A stretch of DNA of 64,000 nucleotides from Halorientalis sp. LT38 (lineage in GTDB: Archaea > Halobacteriota > Halobacteria > Halobacteriales > Haloarculaceae): NCBI RefSeq assembly GCF_037031225.1, contig NZ_JAYEZN010000001.1:3224001-3288000 (forward strand), given 5' to 3'. Below are positions 34,025 through 41,532 of the stretch, piece by piece. Within the stretch, counting starts at the first letter, position 1; every line of letters begins with the position of its first letter. The translations under genes were made by a program, and so were the position numbers. The notes beneath the pieces were generated by a model, which made no database searches, had not been told where the DNA came from, and worked only from the letters and a program-made list of their open reading frames with translations.

Positions 34025-34867
34025 ATGCTCGAACCGGTCGTCACCGACGGCTCGACGCTCGTACAGTTCGGCGTCCCCCTCCAGGCGCAGGCGGACGCGT
34101 CCGAAGTGATCCGCGAGAACGCCCTCCTGAGCGCTTCGCTCTGGGTGAACGTCGCCCTCGCGGGGCTCTCGATTCTCCTGTTCGTCTCCATGGGACGGAC
34201 CGTCTCGACGGCCCGCGCGCGACTGATCTGGGTGGCGACGTTACTCGTCCCGCTCGTCTCGCTCGTGAGCTACCTCGGGCTCCTGTCGGGGCTCACGGTC
34301 TCCCTGCTCGAGATGCCGGCGGGCCACCCGCTGGCCGGTGAGCAGGTCTTCTCGCCGTGGGGCCGCTACCTCACCTGGACGTTCTCGACGCCGATGATCC
34401 TGCTGGCGCTCGGCCTGCTCGCGGGCACGAACGCGACGAAACTGTTCACGGTGATCACCACCGACGTCGGCATGTGTGTCACCGGGCTCATGGCCGCGCT
34501 GGTGACCTCGTCCCTCCTCTTTCGCTGGGCGTTTTTCGCCATCGGCTGTGCCTTCTTCCTCGTCGTCCTCTACGTGCTCCTGGTCGAGTGGCCGGCCGAC
34601 GCCCGCCGGGCTGGCACCGCGGAGATCTTCCGGACGCTCCAGTTGCTGACGGTGGTTCTCTGGCTCGGCTACCCGATCCTCTGGGCGCTCGGCGCGGAGG
34701 GGTTCGCTCTCCTCGACGCGACGGTCACGTCGTGGGGGTACTCCCTGCTGGACGTGGTGGCGAAGTACGTGTTCGCGTTCCTGCTCTTGCGCTGGGTGGC
34801 TGCCAACGAGGACACGGTCGCGGCCGCCCAGGCCGACGCGGTGGGAACTGCAGCGATCGACGACTGA
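34025..34867 (+). CDS. hop: halorhodopsin, light-driven chloride pump
   Basis: A 280-residue seven-helix retinal protein. Helix C reads WGRYLTWTFSTPMILLALG; the three pump-defining positions are Thr117, Ser121 and Ala128, the TSA signature of inward chloride pumps (the proton pumps have DTD). The conserved Arg114 is present, and Lys247 in DVVAKYVFAF binds retinal. The BC loop EMPAGHPLAGE resembles the Natronomonas-type protein. The ATG at 34025 gives a slightly polar N-terminus of normal length. No retinal synthesis genes (brp/blh) lie nearby. The tail-to-tail neighbour is a RAD55-like protein. Confidence 0.96.
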   Translation: MLEPVVTDGSTLVQFGVPLQAQADASEVIRENALLSASLWVNVALAGLSILLFVSMGRTVSTARARLIWVATLLVPLVSLVSYLGLLSGLTVSLLEMPAGHPLAGEQVFSPWGRYLTWTFSTPMILLALGLLAGTNATKLFTVITTDVGMCVTGLMAALVTSSLLFRWAFFAIGCAFFLVVLYVLLVEWPADARRAGTAEIFRTLQLLTVVLWLGYPILWALGAEGFALLDATVTSWGYSLLDVVAKYVFAFLLLRWVAANEDTVAAAQADAVGTAAIDD

Positions 34868-34884
34868 GAGGACCGCCCGACCCG

Positions 34885-35514
34885 TCAGGCGATGTCCCGG
34901 GAGGTGTCGATGGAGACCTCCTCCACCAGATCGAGTTTGATGACGTCGGAGGGCGCGCGGCCGCCGCGGAACTTGGGGATCGCGAGCCGGTTCTCGACGT
35001 CGTCGCCGTTCGTCCCGGTCTCGAGCTGGAAGACCACGTCCGCGAAGTGCTCCGTCGAGTCACGGAGTCGCGGGATCTGGTGGCCCGTCAGGCAGTGCAG
35101 GACCGCCAGCGAGCCGGTGTTGAAGATGTGGTTCTGGAGGTCGTTCATGAAGTTCCGGAACCGCGACGGGGGTTCCTGGGTCTCGAGAACGTTCACCGGG
35201 TCGATGATGAGGTTCGAGGTCTCGGGCAGCGCGGAGACGAGTTTGCCGGCGTTGTCGAGCGGCGCTTCCCCCGGGATGTGCCGGACGGTGGGGTCGCCCG
35301 TCTCGGTGGGCGAGTTGCGGATACTGTCGGTGACGGCCTCCTCGGAGCGATCGAGAGAGAGATAGAGCGTGCCGCGCGTCGCGGTGAGTTCGTAGAGGAA
35401 GAGTTCGGCCTGGCTCGCCGGGTCCGCACAGAGCGCGACGATGCTCCCGGCCGGGATCCCCCCGTTGAGCTTCCGGTCGAGGACGTCGATCCCGGTCCGG
35501 AGCCGATTCTCCAT
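34885..35514 (-). CDS. RAD55/KaiC-like RecA-superfamily protein without Walker A
   Basis: A 209-residue protein with the RecA-like outline MENRLRTGIDVLDRKLNGGIP, a beta strand SIVALCADPASQAELFLYEL where a P-loop GxxxxGKT should stand, and a Walker B-like LIIDPVNVLE. The Lys and the following Ser/Thr are missing, so ATP hydrolysis is unlikely. Haloarchaea have several RAD55/HTR-like proteins of this kind with suspected sensory or regulatory roles. The ATG at 35514 is favoured by TATTTAATC at 35541-35549. It follows the MinD-like gene on the same strand and faces halorhodopsin. Confidence 0.75.
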   Translation of the reverse strand: MENRLRTGIDVLDRKLNGGIPAGSIVALCADPASQAELFLYELTATRGTLYLSLDRSEEAVTDSIRNSPTETGDPTVRHIPGEAPLDNAGKLVSALPETSNLIIDPVNVLETQEPPSRFRNFMNDLQNHIFNTGSLAVLHCLTGHQIPRLRDSTEHFADVVFQLETGTNGDDVENRLAIPKFRGGRAPSDVIKLDLVEEVSIDTSRDIA

Positions 35515-35540
35515 AGTATAAACAGCCAAGCGTATCCAGC

Positions 35541-35550
35541 AGATTAAATA
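35541..35550 (-). promoter_or_regulatory. TATA box for the RAD55-like gene
   Basis: The minus strand reads ATATTTAATC, overlapping the end of the upstream MinD-like gene and centred about 31 bases before the ATG at 35514. Confidence 0.55.
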
Positions 35551-36197
35551 TTCCGTTGCCGAACCTTTCTTGCGAGCGACCTGTAGGCCGAACGAACTGC
35601 TTCGGGCGGGTGACCTCCCTCACCGGTGTAGGAAATCCGGGCCGAAACGGGGCAGGTGAGGGCCTCGCGCGCGGCGGCCGTCGGTACCCTGTCGGCGTCG
35701 TCGGCCGGGGTCGTCTCGACGATCACGGCACCCTCGGCCGGCGCGTCGAGTTCGGCGGCCATCGCGGCCGTCTTGATCGCATCGCCCAGCGCAGCGGGCC
35801 TGGGCGTCGTGACGAGCAGCGTCCGATCGGCCACGCGCAGGGGTCGCGCGGCGTCCCGGAGCGCGCCGGCCGGACAGTCGAGCAGGACGGGACCGGGCCA
35901 CTCGCGTAGCCGGGACGCGGCCGCCGTGAGGTCGTCGGGGTCCGCCCCCGCGCTCGGGAGGACGGCCAGGTTCGGGCGGGTTTCGGGGGTGTGCGCGACG
36001 CTCCGGGGCCGATCTCCCTGGGCCACGGCGGGGAGGCCGGGATCGGGCGGGACGCTGGCGTGGCTGTGGAGGTCGGGCATCTCGACGTCGGCGTCGACCA
36101 GGAGGGGGCTCGCCCCGAGTTCGGCGAGCGCGCGGCCGAGCCGGTGGGTCGTGGTCGTCTTCCCGCAGCCGCCCTTTCCGCCGGCGATCGCGAGCAT
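35544..36197 (-). CDS. MinD/ParA-like P-loop ATPase
   Basis: A 217-residue ATPase of the MinD/ParA group, with the deviant Walker [17 protein letters not shown] and the switch [14 protein letters not shown], followed by [11 protein letters not shown] (Walker B). The C-terminus has no clear membrane-targeting amphipathic helix, so positioning of a chemosensory, motility or other complex is possible but unproven. Haloarchaea carry several MinD paralogues. It is divergent from pyrB, with a GGTTCAAG box about 30 bases before its start. The RAD55-like gene follows on the same strand. Confidence 0.85.
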   Translation of the reverse strand: MLAIAGGKGGCGKTTTTHRLGRALAELGASPLLVDADVEMPDLHSHASVPPDPGLPAVAQGDRPRSVAHTPETRPNLAVLPSAGADPDDLTAAASRLREWPGPVLLDCPAGALRDAARPLRVADRTLLVTTPRPAALGDAIKTAAMAAELDAPAEGAVIVETTPADDADRVPTAAAREALTCPVSARISYTGEGGHPPEAVRSAYRSLARKVRQRNI

Positions 36198-36297
36198 GGC
36201 CGACCCTGGTCGCGCACTCGGTCTTGAACCTTCGGGACGGGTCGGACCGGTCGGGCTAACGAGGGATTCAAGGGGACGCGGGTCGCGGGTTCTCTCG

Positions 36298-37212
36298 ATG
36301 CGGGACGATCACATCATCAGCGCGAAACACCTCTCGCGGGCCGACATCGAGTCGGTGCTGGACCGCGCGGCGGAGATCGCCGCGGACCCGGGCGCGCTGG
36401 CCGACCGCCACGACGGGAAGCTGCTGGGGATGCTCTTCTTCGAGCCGAGCACGCGCACGAAGATGAGCTTCGTCACGGCGATGCGACGGCTGGGCGGGGA
36501 CATCGTCGACATGGGGCCGGTCGACCAGTCGAGCGTCAAGAAAGGCGAGAGCCTCGCCGATACCGTCCGCGTCGTCGAAGGGTACGCCGACGCGCTCGTC
36601 ATGCGCCACCCGCTCGAAGGGTCGGCGAAGATGGCCAGCGAGTTCGTCGACGTACCGCTGATCAACGCCGGCGACGGGGCCGGCCAGCACCCGACACAGA
36701 CCCTGCTCGACCTCTACACCATCCGCGAGTCGGCCGGGTTCGACGACCTGACGGTCGGGATCATGGGCGACCTGAAGTACGGTCGGACGGTCCACTCGCT
36801 GGCTCACGCGCTGACGAACTTCGACGCCCAGCAGCACTTCGTCAGCCCCGAGAGCCTGAAACTCCCCCGGGGGGTCAGATACGACCTCCACGAGGCCGGC
36901 GCGTCGATGCGGGAACACACGGACCTGGAGGAGGTCCTGGAGACGCTCGACGTGCTCTACGTCACCCGGATCCAGGCCGAGCGGTTCCCCGACGAGGACG
37001 AGTACCGCAAGGTCGCCGGCGAGTACCAGATCGACGCCGAGACGCTCGCGGACGCGAAGGACGACCTGGTCGTGATGCATCCGCTGCCGCGAGTCGACGA
37101 GATCGCGGCCGACGTCGACGAGACCGACCACGCCCGCTACTTCCAGCAGGCCCACAACGGCGTCCCGGTTCGGATGGCGCTGCTCGACCAGATTCTGGAG
37201 GGATCGCAATGA
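36298..37212 (+). CDS. pyrB: aspartate carbamoyltransferase, catalytic subunit
   Basis: A 304-residue ATCase catalytic chain, the first committed step of pyrimidine synthesis. The carbamoyl-phosphate motif [11 protein letters not shown] (Ser51-Thr54), the [12 protein letters not shown] motif, [11 protein letters not shown] and the aspartate-binding HPLPRVDEI are all present. The ATG at 36298 gives the normal N-terminus [13 protein letters not shown]. The last four bases overlap the start of pyrI (ATGA), so the two subunits are translated together and form the regulated dodecamer. Confidence 0.97.
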   Translation: MRDDHIISAKHLSRADIESVLDRAAEIAADPGALADRHDGKLLGMLFFEPSTRTKMSFVTAMRRLGGDIVDMGPVDQSSVKKGESLADTVRVVEGYADALVMRHPLEGSAKMASEFVDVPLINAGDGAGQHPTQTLLDLYTIRESAGFDDLTVGIMGDLKYGRTVHSLAHALTNFDAQQHFVSPESLKLPRGVRYDLHEAGASMREHTDLEEVLETLDVLYVTRIQAERFPDEDEYRKVAGEYQIDAETLADAKDDLVVMHPLPRVDEIAADVDETDHARYFQQAHNGVPVRMALLDQILEGSQ

Positions 37213-37673
37213 CGGACGACCAGCAACTCCGCGTCAGCAAGATCACCGAGGGCACCGTCATCGACCACGTCACGGGCGGCCAGGCCCTGAACGTCCTGGC
37301 GATCCTGGGGATCGACGGCTCCGGCGGCGAAGAGGTCTCCATCGGGATGAACGTCCCCTCGGACCGACTGGGTCGCAAGGACGTCGTGAAGGTCGAGGGC
37401 CGCGAGTTGAGCCAGGACGAGGTCGACGTCCTGTCGCTGATCGCGCCCGCGGCGACCATCAACATCGTCCGGGACTACGACGTGGTCGAGAAACACCGCG
37501 TCGAGCGCCCGGGTGAGGTCGTCGGCGTCCTCCGCTGTCCAAACCGCAACTGCATCACGACGAAGGACGAACCGGTCGACTCGCGCTTCGCCGTCCTCGA
37601 AGAGGGCGTGCGCTGTGCCTACTGCGACACGATCATCCGAGAGTCCATCGCCGAGCACATCCACGTCGACTGA
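37209..37673 (+). CDS. pyrI: aspartate carbamoyltransferase, regulatory subunit
   Basis: A 154-residue regulatory chain. The N-terminal nucleotide-binding domain has [21 protein letters not shown]. The C-terminal zinc domain has the four cysteines in CPNRNC and CAYC, which bind one zinc and contact PyrB. It allows allosteric control by CTP and ATP. The overlap with pyrB assures equal synthesis. A new promoter for a tiny gene follows about 60 bases later. Confidence 0.96.
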   Translation: MTDDQQLRVSKITEGTVIDHVTGGQALNVLAILGIDGSGGEEVSIGMNVPSDRLGRKDVVKVEGRELSQDEVDVLSLIAPAATINIVRDYDVVEKHRVERPGEVVGVLRCPNRNCITTKDEPVDSRFAVLEEGVRCAYCDTIIRESIAEHIHVD

Positions 37674-37733
37674 CCGGCCCGCACCCGCTCCGGAGCGGTC
37701 CAGGCCCGTCTGGACACGTCCGTTCCCCGGAAA

Positions 37734-37740
37734 GATTATA
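37734..37740 (+). promoter_or_regulatory. TATA box of the 24-residue gene
   Basis: GATTATA is centred about 30 bases before the ATG at 37768 in an otherwise GC-rich gap; it predicts a leaderless message. Confidence 0.55.
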
Positions 37741-37767
37741 GCCCGACACGTCGTCGCTTGTCACGCA

Positions 37768-37842
37768 ATGTCAACGAAGGTCAAGCTGGTGGCCGCCCTG
37801 GTCGCCATCGTCCTCGTCTACCGCCTCGCGATCAGCGAGTGA
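37768..37842 (+). CDS. 24-residue single-helix membrane peptide
   Basis: A tiny open frame: it starts MSTKVKLVAALVAIVLV and ends YRLAISE. It has a Lys-flanked N-terminus, one hydrophobic helix of about 14 residues and a polar end. It has its own TATA box at archaeal leaderless spacing and haloarchaeal codon use (nearly all third positions G or C). No frame overlaps it on the same strand. A short membrane peptide that modulates a larger membrane complex is the simplest reading; no family is known to me. Confidence 0.6.
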   Translation: MSTKVKLVAALVAIVLVYRLAISE

Positions 37843-37922
37843 GGGTGGGTTGTAGCTGACGTATCGCGCGCGAACCGCCCTGTCCCCGACGGGCTTTTCC
37901 CGAGTCACGCGTACCGACGGGT

Positions 37923-38747
37923 ATGTACGGCGTCGTCACCCGCAACGAGGAAGAGCTCTCCTGGTCGGAGTTCGACCGGGCGTTCTACGAGGTCAAGGAC
38001 GTCACCGGTCGCGCGGCCGAACCGGTGCCGGAGGGGATCAGTATGGTCTCCTGTTTCGGCGACAACGCGGCCGCGGACGCCAACCCCGACCTCGTCCCGG
38101 TCTCCGAAGACGGTGAGCCCGCCACGCGCGAGCGGCGCTACTTCGACTGGGCGTACGTCTGCCCGACCCGCGAGGACTACCGCGAGGGCCTGCTCGAGAT
38201 CGTCGACGACGCCGCGGCCGTCACCCCCGACGTCCGCCTCGACGACGTGGGCTTTCCCCGCCAGGAGTACTGCCACTGCGACCGCTGTGAACGCCGCTTC
38301 GCCGAGAGCGACTTCGACGACTGGTTCGCCTGGCGGGCCGACGTCATCACCGAGTTCGTCCGCGAGGCCCGCGAGCGCGTCCCGGGCGACCTCTACCTGA
38401 CGCTGTATCCCGACCCCTACCCCGGCCACATCTACGAGCGCGCCGGGCTGGACGTCGACGCGCTGGCCGAGTACGTCGACGAGTTCGTCGTCCCCATCTA
38501 CGACATGGCCTACTCGACGACCTACTGGCTGGAGATCATCGCCTCCGGTTTCGCCGACGAACTGGCCAGGCCCTTCAGCGTCGAACTGTACGCCGTCGAC
38601 GTCGAGATCGACAACCTCATCGACGCCGCGGAGGTCGCCGCCGAGTACGGCGAGAGCGTCCTGTTCGGCTACGACGCCAGCAACGCCCGCGCGACGCTCA
38701 GGCGACTGAACGCGGATCGCCGAGACGGCGAGGAGTTCGGCGTCTAG
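37923..38747 (+). CDS. conserved haloarchaeal protein, possible TIM-barrel glycosidase-like fold
   Basis: A 274-residue protein I cannot name. Strand/helix alternation over the whole length (DVRLDDVGFPRQEYCHCDRC, LYLTLYPDPYPGHIYE, VDEFVVPIYDMAYSTTYW, ESVLFGYDASNARATLRRL) suggests a TIM barrel of the putative glycosyl-hydrolase type, with acidic residues at strand ends. A CHCDRC cluster may bind metal. The GCTTTTCC box near 37890 is about 30 bases before the ATG. The last four bases (CTAG) are shared with the stop of the convergent secreted-protein gene. Confidence 0.6.
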   Translation: MYGVVTRNEEELSWSEFDRAFYEVKDVTGRAAEPVPEGISMVSCFGDNAAADANPDLVPVSEDGEPATRERRYFDWAYVCPTREDYREGLLEIVDDAAAVTPDVRLDDVGFPRQEYCHCDRCERRFAESDFDDWFAWRADVITEFVREARERVPGDLYLTLYPDPYPGHIYERAGLDVDALAEYVDEFVVPIYDMAYSTTYWLEIIASGFADELARPFSVELYAVDVEIDNLIDAAEVAAEYGESVLFGYDASNARATLRRLNADRRDGEEFGV

Positions 38748-39235
38748 TCGTCGAGGACGACGTTCTCGACCGTCTCGTTGCCCTCGGCGGTAACCATCGT
38801 CGAGTAGAGGATGCCGCCGTTCTCCTGCAGTCGCTGCCCGGCACCGAGGCTGACCTCGATCTCGAACTGGCTCGAGACGGCACTTTCGGACGGGATCGAT
38901 CCCGGTTCGGCCTGGCCGGTCCACACCTGCTCGTCTGCGGTCCCGTTCTCGTGTCTGGTGAACAGCGCGTGCGCCACGGACACGTTCAGCGACGCGTTCC
39001 CCGTATTGGTGATCGTCGAGTTCACGCGCCGGCAGGTCAGCCCGCACTCGCTGCGGCCCTCGATCGCGAACGTCAGCGAGGGACCGCTCTCGTTCGACTC
39101 GTCGTTCGTCGGCGGGGCGGCGTCGGTGCCCCCGTCGTCCCCGGGGACGACCCCGAAGACGAACGCCGCGCCGACGCCGGCCGCGGCCACGACCACGACC
39201 ACGCCGACGAGCAGCGCCAGGTTCGATCGCTCCAT
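38744..39235 (-). CDS. membrane-anchored extracellular protein, unknown function
   Basis: A 163-residue protein with an N-terminal signal anchor (residues about 6-28, LALLVGVVVVVAAAGVGAAF), an acidic Asn/Ser/Thr-rich spacer typical of haloarchaeal surface proteins, and a beta-rich domain with a close Cys pair (CGLTC) and several NxS/T sequons. It resembles a DUF4352-like or FxLYD-like adhesion or stress fold only in outline. TTTTAACACG at about 39261-39272 is the probable promoter. It shares a CTAG stop with the convergent gene. Confidence 0.6.
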   Translation of the reverse strand: MERSNLALLVGVVVVVAAAGVGAAFVFGVVPGDDGGTDAAPPTNDESNESGPSLTFAIEGRSECGLTCRRVNSTITNTGNASLNVSVAHALFTRHENGTADEQVWTGQAEPGSIPSESAVSSQFEIEVSLGAGQRLQENGGILYSTMVTAEGNETVENVVLDD

Positions 39236-39338
39236 CTGTACCTCCCGGTCGCTGCCGAAACGTGTTAAAATTGCTCGATGTTTCGTCGAACGAAGGCGGG
39301 GCGGCGACGGTCGACCCGCGATCGGATCCAGCCGCCGG

Positions 39339-39896
39339 TCACAGCGCCCGGTCGCGCCAGGTGAGCAACTCGGCTCTGTCGCGCGTGTCTTCGGGGAGGT
39401 CCGCGAACCAGCGGGCGTCTGAGATCTCGTCGTCCGGGTCCGACACTTCCAGTTCTGTGGTCTCGGCCCGGGCGGCGAACACGGGGAGGACGCCCCAGGC
39501 GTCGTGGCCGTCGCTCCGGAAGTTGACGCGAGCGAGGATGCCCAGCCCCTCGTAGGCGGCCTCGACGCCGGCCTCCTCTCGGAGCTCGCGCCGGGCGCCC
39601 TCGCGCAGGGACTCGTCTCCCTGTACTTCGCCGCCCGGGACGACCCACATGTCGACGCCCTCGTGACGGACCAGCAGGAGTTCCCCGGACTCCCTGTATA
39701 CGAGGGTGTGTGCCCCGAAGGGGAGGCCGTTCTTTCGGATGCGATCGGCGACGGTCCGGAACCGCGACCGTGAGACGGTACGGGTGCGCTCGTACTCGAC
39801 GTAGTCGTCGTGGTCCTGGGCGAGTCGGTGGTAGGCCTGCTCGGCGCGCTGCTCGGCCTCGTCGGCGAGGTACCAGAGGTTGTCGACGGCCGTCAT
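39339..39896 (-). CDS. NUDIX hydrolase
   Basis: A 185-residue NUDIX protein. The Nudix box is GGEVQGDESLREGARRELRE plus EAGV at residues 88-111, with all catalytic Glu residues. The N-terminal 60 residues are helical and Glu/Arg-rich, an extension seen in haloarchaeal members. The substrate (nucleotide, sugar nucleotide or dinucleotide polyphosphate) is unknown. The ATG at 39896 overlaps the stop of a 25-codon mini-ORF (ATGA). The TATA-like box lies 100 bases upstream, so the mRNA is leadered. Confidence 0.88.
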   Translation of the reverse strand: MTAVDNLWYLADEAEQRAEQAYHRLAQDHDDYVEYERTRTVSRSRFRTVADRIRKNGLPFGAHTLVYRESGELLLVRHEGVDMWVVPGGEVQGDESLREGARRELREEAGVEAAYEGLGILARVNFRSDGHDAWGVLPVFAARAETTELEVSDPDDEISDARWFADLPEDTRDRAELLTWRDRAL

Positions 39897-39970
39897 CGTG
39901 GCGAGTCGGTGTGGGCCGGCGGTTGTACGCGATCCGGAGGGGTGACGGGGGAGAGCGAGCGGTCGACCAT
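39893..39970 (-). CDS. candidate leaderless mini-ORF coupled to the NUDIX gene (25 codons)
   Basis: The peptide begins MVDRSLSPVTPPDRVQPPAH and is proline-rich. Its ATG at 39970 is about 29 bases from the centre of the TATA-like box at 39996-40002. Its TGA overlaps the ATG of the NUDIX gene (ATGA). The layout matches the mini-ORFs before pntA, cobT, the SDR gene and tfb. Confidence 0.4.
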   Translation of the reverse strand: MVDRSLSPVTPPDRVQPPAHTDSPR

Positions 39971-39985
39971 GGCTGGCCCTTCCAC

Positions 39986-40040
39986 GGGAACCCGCAATAA
40001 GTCTTCGACACCGTACGACGCTGCCGCGAATCGGGTTCCC
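39986..40040. repeat. 9-bp inverted repeat flanking the NUDIX promoter
   Basis: GGGAACCCG at 39986-39994 and CGGGTTCCC at 40032-40040 are perfect inverted copies on both sides of the TATA-like element at 39996-40002. The first arm is itself nearly palindromic. This may be a regulator site or a cruciform. Confidence 0.4.
39996..40002 (-). promoter_or_regulatory. TATA-like box of the NUDIX transcript
   Basis: The minus strand reads ACTTATT. Spacing points to the mini-ORF ATG at 39970 and not to the NUDIX ATG at 39896. Confidence 0.5.
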
Positions 40041-40116
40041 CCGCCCGGCCCCCAGTCTTCTCTGACTCTCCCCCGCACTCGACCACGGGAGGTCGACCGG
40101 GGGCGCGAATCAGTCC

Positions 40117-40126
40117 CTTTTTAGGC
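40117..40126 (+). promoter_or_regulatory. TATA box of the DUF1918-like gene
   Basis: CCTTTTTAGG is centred 27 bases before the ATG at 40148; a leaderless transcript is predicted for the operon that runs into rnp3. Confidence 0.6.
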
Positions 40127-40147
40127 CGGCGCGAGTAGAGTCGGGAT

Positions 40148-40351
40148 ATGAGTTTCGAGGAAGACGACACGGTCATCCTGCACGACGAGCACAGCGAACA
40201 CGACGGCGAGGAGGGGACCATCACGCAGGTCATGGAGACGATGTTCGGCGACGCGAACTACACCGTCAGCTTCGAGGACGGGCAAGAGCCCGGCCTCTCC
40301 GAGGACCAGCTCGAACTCGTCGAGGACGACGAGGACGAGGACGAGGAGTAA
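40148..40351 (+). CDS. DUF1918-like small SH3-fold protein
   Basis: A 67-residue acidic protein with the pattern DDTVILHDEHSEHDGEEGTITQVMETMFGDANYTVSFEDG, i.e. a small beta barrel (KOW/SH3-like), followed by a pure Asp/Glu tail. It resembles the DUF1918 group; its role is unknown. It precedes the RNA-binding protein gene by seven bases, so it is likely the first gene of the RNase P operon and may be an RNA- or ribosome-associated factor. Confidence 0.7.
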   Translation: MSFEEDDTVILHDEHSEHDGEEGTITQVMETMFGDANYTVSFEDGQEPGLSEDQLELVEDDEDEDEE

Positions 40352-40358
40352 CGCAGCC

Positions 40359-40796
40359 GTGCCGTCGGTCCCCTTCCACTACGTCGACCTCCGCGCCTTC
40401 TGCTACGCCACCGAGGACGACAAACGGGTCGAGCAGGCGCTCCGGACCCTGTTGCCCGAGGAGGTCGAGATCGAACGCGCCACCTCGGAGGGGCACCACG
40501 GCGACCGCATCGTCGTCCTCTCGGCCCGGGTCGAACGGGCCGACGAGATGCGACACGTCCTCGATCGGTTGAGCGATTTGCCGGACGCCCAGCGACTGGC
40601 CGACGAACTCGCGGACCGGGTCGACGAGAACTGCTCGCTGTTCCTGCGACTGGACAAGCAGGCCGCCTTCGGCGGCGACGTGGCCCTGGGCGAGGGGCTG
40701 ACCGTCCGGGCGAAGGTCGAGGCCTACCCGGCCACCAAGGAGAAGGCGGTCGCGAACGCCCGGGAGGCCCTGGAGACGTTCATCGCCGAGGACTGA
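40359..40796 (+). CDS. RNA-binding protein, archaeal exosome-associated family (COG1325)
   Basis: A 145-residue protein of the archaeal RNA-binding COG1325 type: FHYVDLRAFCYATEDDKRVEQAL, then HHGDRIVVLSARVERADE, and RLDKQAAFGGDVALGEGLTVRAKVEAYP. The family was predicted as an exosome-linked factor from its place in the archaeal superoperon. Start is a GTG at 40359. It is directly followed by rnp3 (one base between). This organism class lacks the Rrp41/Rrp42 exosome core, so the protein probably works with RNase P or the ribosome. Confidence 0.8.
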   Translation: MPSVPFHYVDLRAFCYATEDDKRVEQALRTLLPEEVEIERATSEGHHGDRIVVLSARVERADEMRHVLDRLSDLPDAQRLADELADRVDENCSLFLRLDKQAAFGGDVALGEGLTVRAKVEAYPATKEKAVANAREALETFIAED

Positions 40797-40797
40797 G

Positions 40798-41523
40798 ATG
40801 TACGAGGGCGTCCACGCGCGACCGGACGGGACGAGCACGCTCGCGCGCCAGGCGCTGACCGCCGCCGAGTACGGCTTCGACGGCGTCGTCGTCCGCAACC
40901 ACGGCGACCGACCGTGCGAGGACGACCTCGAGGACATCGCCGAGACCTACGGCATCGACGTCGTCGACGGCGTCGAAGTCCGGGCCGACGAGCCCTCCCG
41001 CGCCAGCGGCTACGTCGGCAACTACCGCGAGGAGAAGACCGTCGTCTGCGTCCACGGCGGCGACGACGCCATGAACCGGTTCGCCGTCGAACAGCCGGCG
41101 GTCGACGTGCTCGCCCACCCGATGGACGGCGGCGACTTCAACCACGTCCTGGCCAGGGAGGCCGCGCGAAACGGCGTCCGCGTCGAGTTCTCGCTCGCCC
41201 GCGTCCTCCGCGAGGAGGGCGGGACGCGGGTCCGTGCGATTCAGGACCTCCGGAAACTCCGCGAGATGGTCGAGACCTACGACGTGCCCTACGTCGTGAG
41301 CGCCGATCCGACCAGCCACCTCCACCTGCGCGCCCCGCGGGACCTCCGCGCCGTGGGGGAAGTGATCGGCTTCACGGGCGAACAGATCGAGCAGGGCCTC
41401 GCAGAGTGGGGTCGGCTGGCCGAGCGCAACCGGGAACTGCAGTCCGACGAGTTCGTGGAGCCGGGGGTTCGGCTCGGGGAGTACGACGCGAGTGACGGAC
41501 GAGACCGCGACGAAACCGAGTGA
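40798..41523 (+). CDS. rnp3: RNase P protein component 3 (Rpp30)
   Basis: A 241-residue Rpp30 homologue, part of the protein moiety of archaeal RNase P that processes the 5' end of tRNA. It has the TIM-barrel pattern of the family: YEGVHARPDG, YGFDGVVVRNHGD, the segment DVLAHPMDGGDFNHVLAREA, and VPYVVSADPTSHLHLRAPRD. It lies in the same operon as the RNA-binding protein, and its partner Pop5 is 1.7 kb downstream. The overlapping minus-strand gene that follows breaks the operon here. Confidence 0.92.
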   Translation: MYEGVHARPDGTSTLARQALTAAEYGFDGVVVRNHGDRPCEDDLEDIAETYGIDVVDGVEVRADEPSRASGYVGNYREEKTVVCVHGGDDAMNRFAVEQPAVDVLAHPMDGGDFNHVLAREAARNGVRVEFSLARVLREEGGTRVRAIQDLRKLREMVETYDVPYVVSADPTSHLHLRAPRDLRAVGEVIGFTGEQIEQGLAEWGRLAERNRELQSDEFVEPGVRLGEYDASDGRDRDETE

Positions 41524-41532
41524 GTTCGCCGC

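Noticed and set aside
33928-34341. A 137-codon frame beginning before halorhodopsin
   Set aside because: It overlaps the halorhodopsin gene in another frame and is Arg/Pro/His-rich without motifs.
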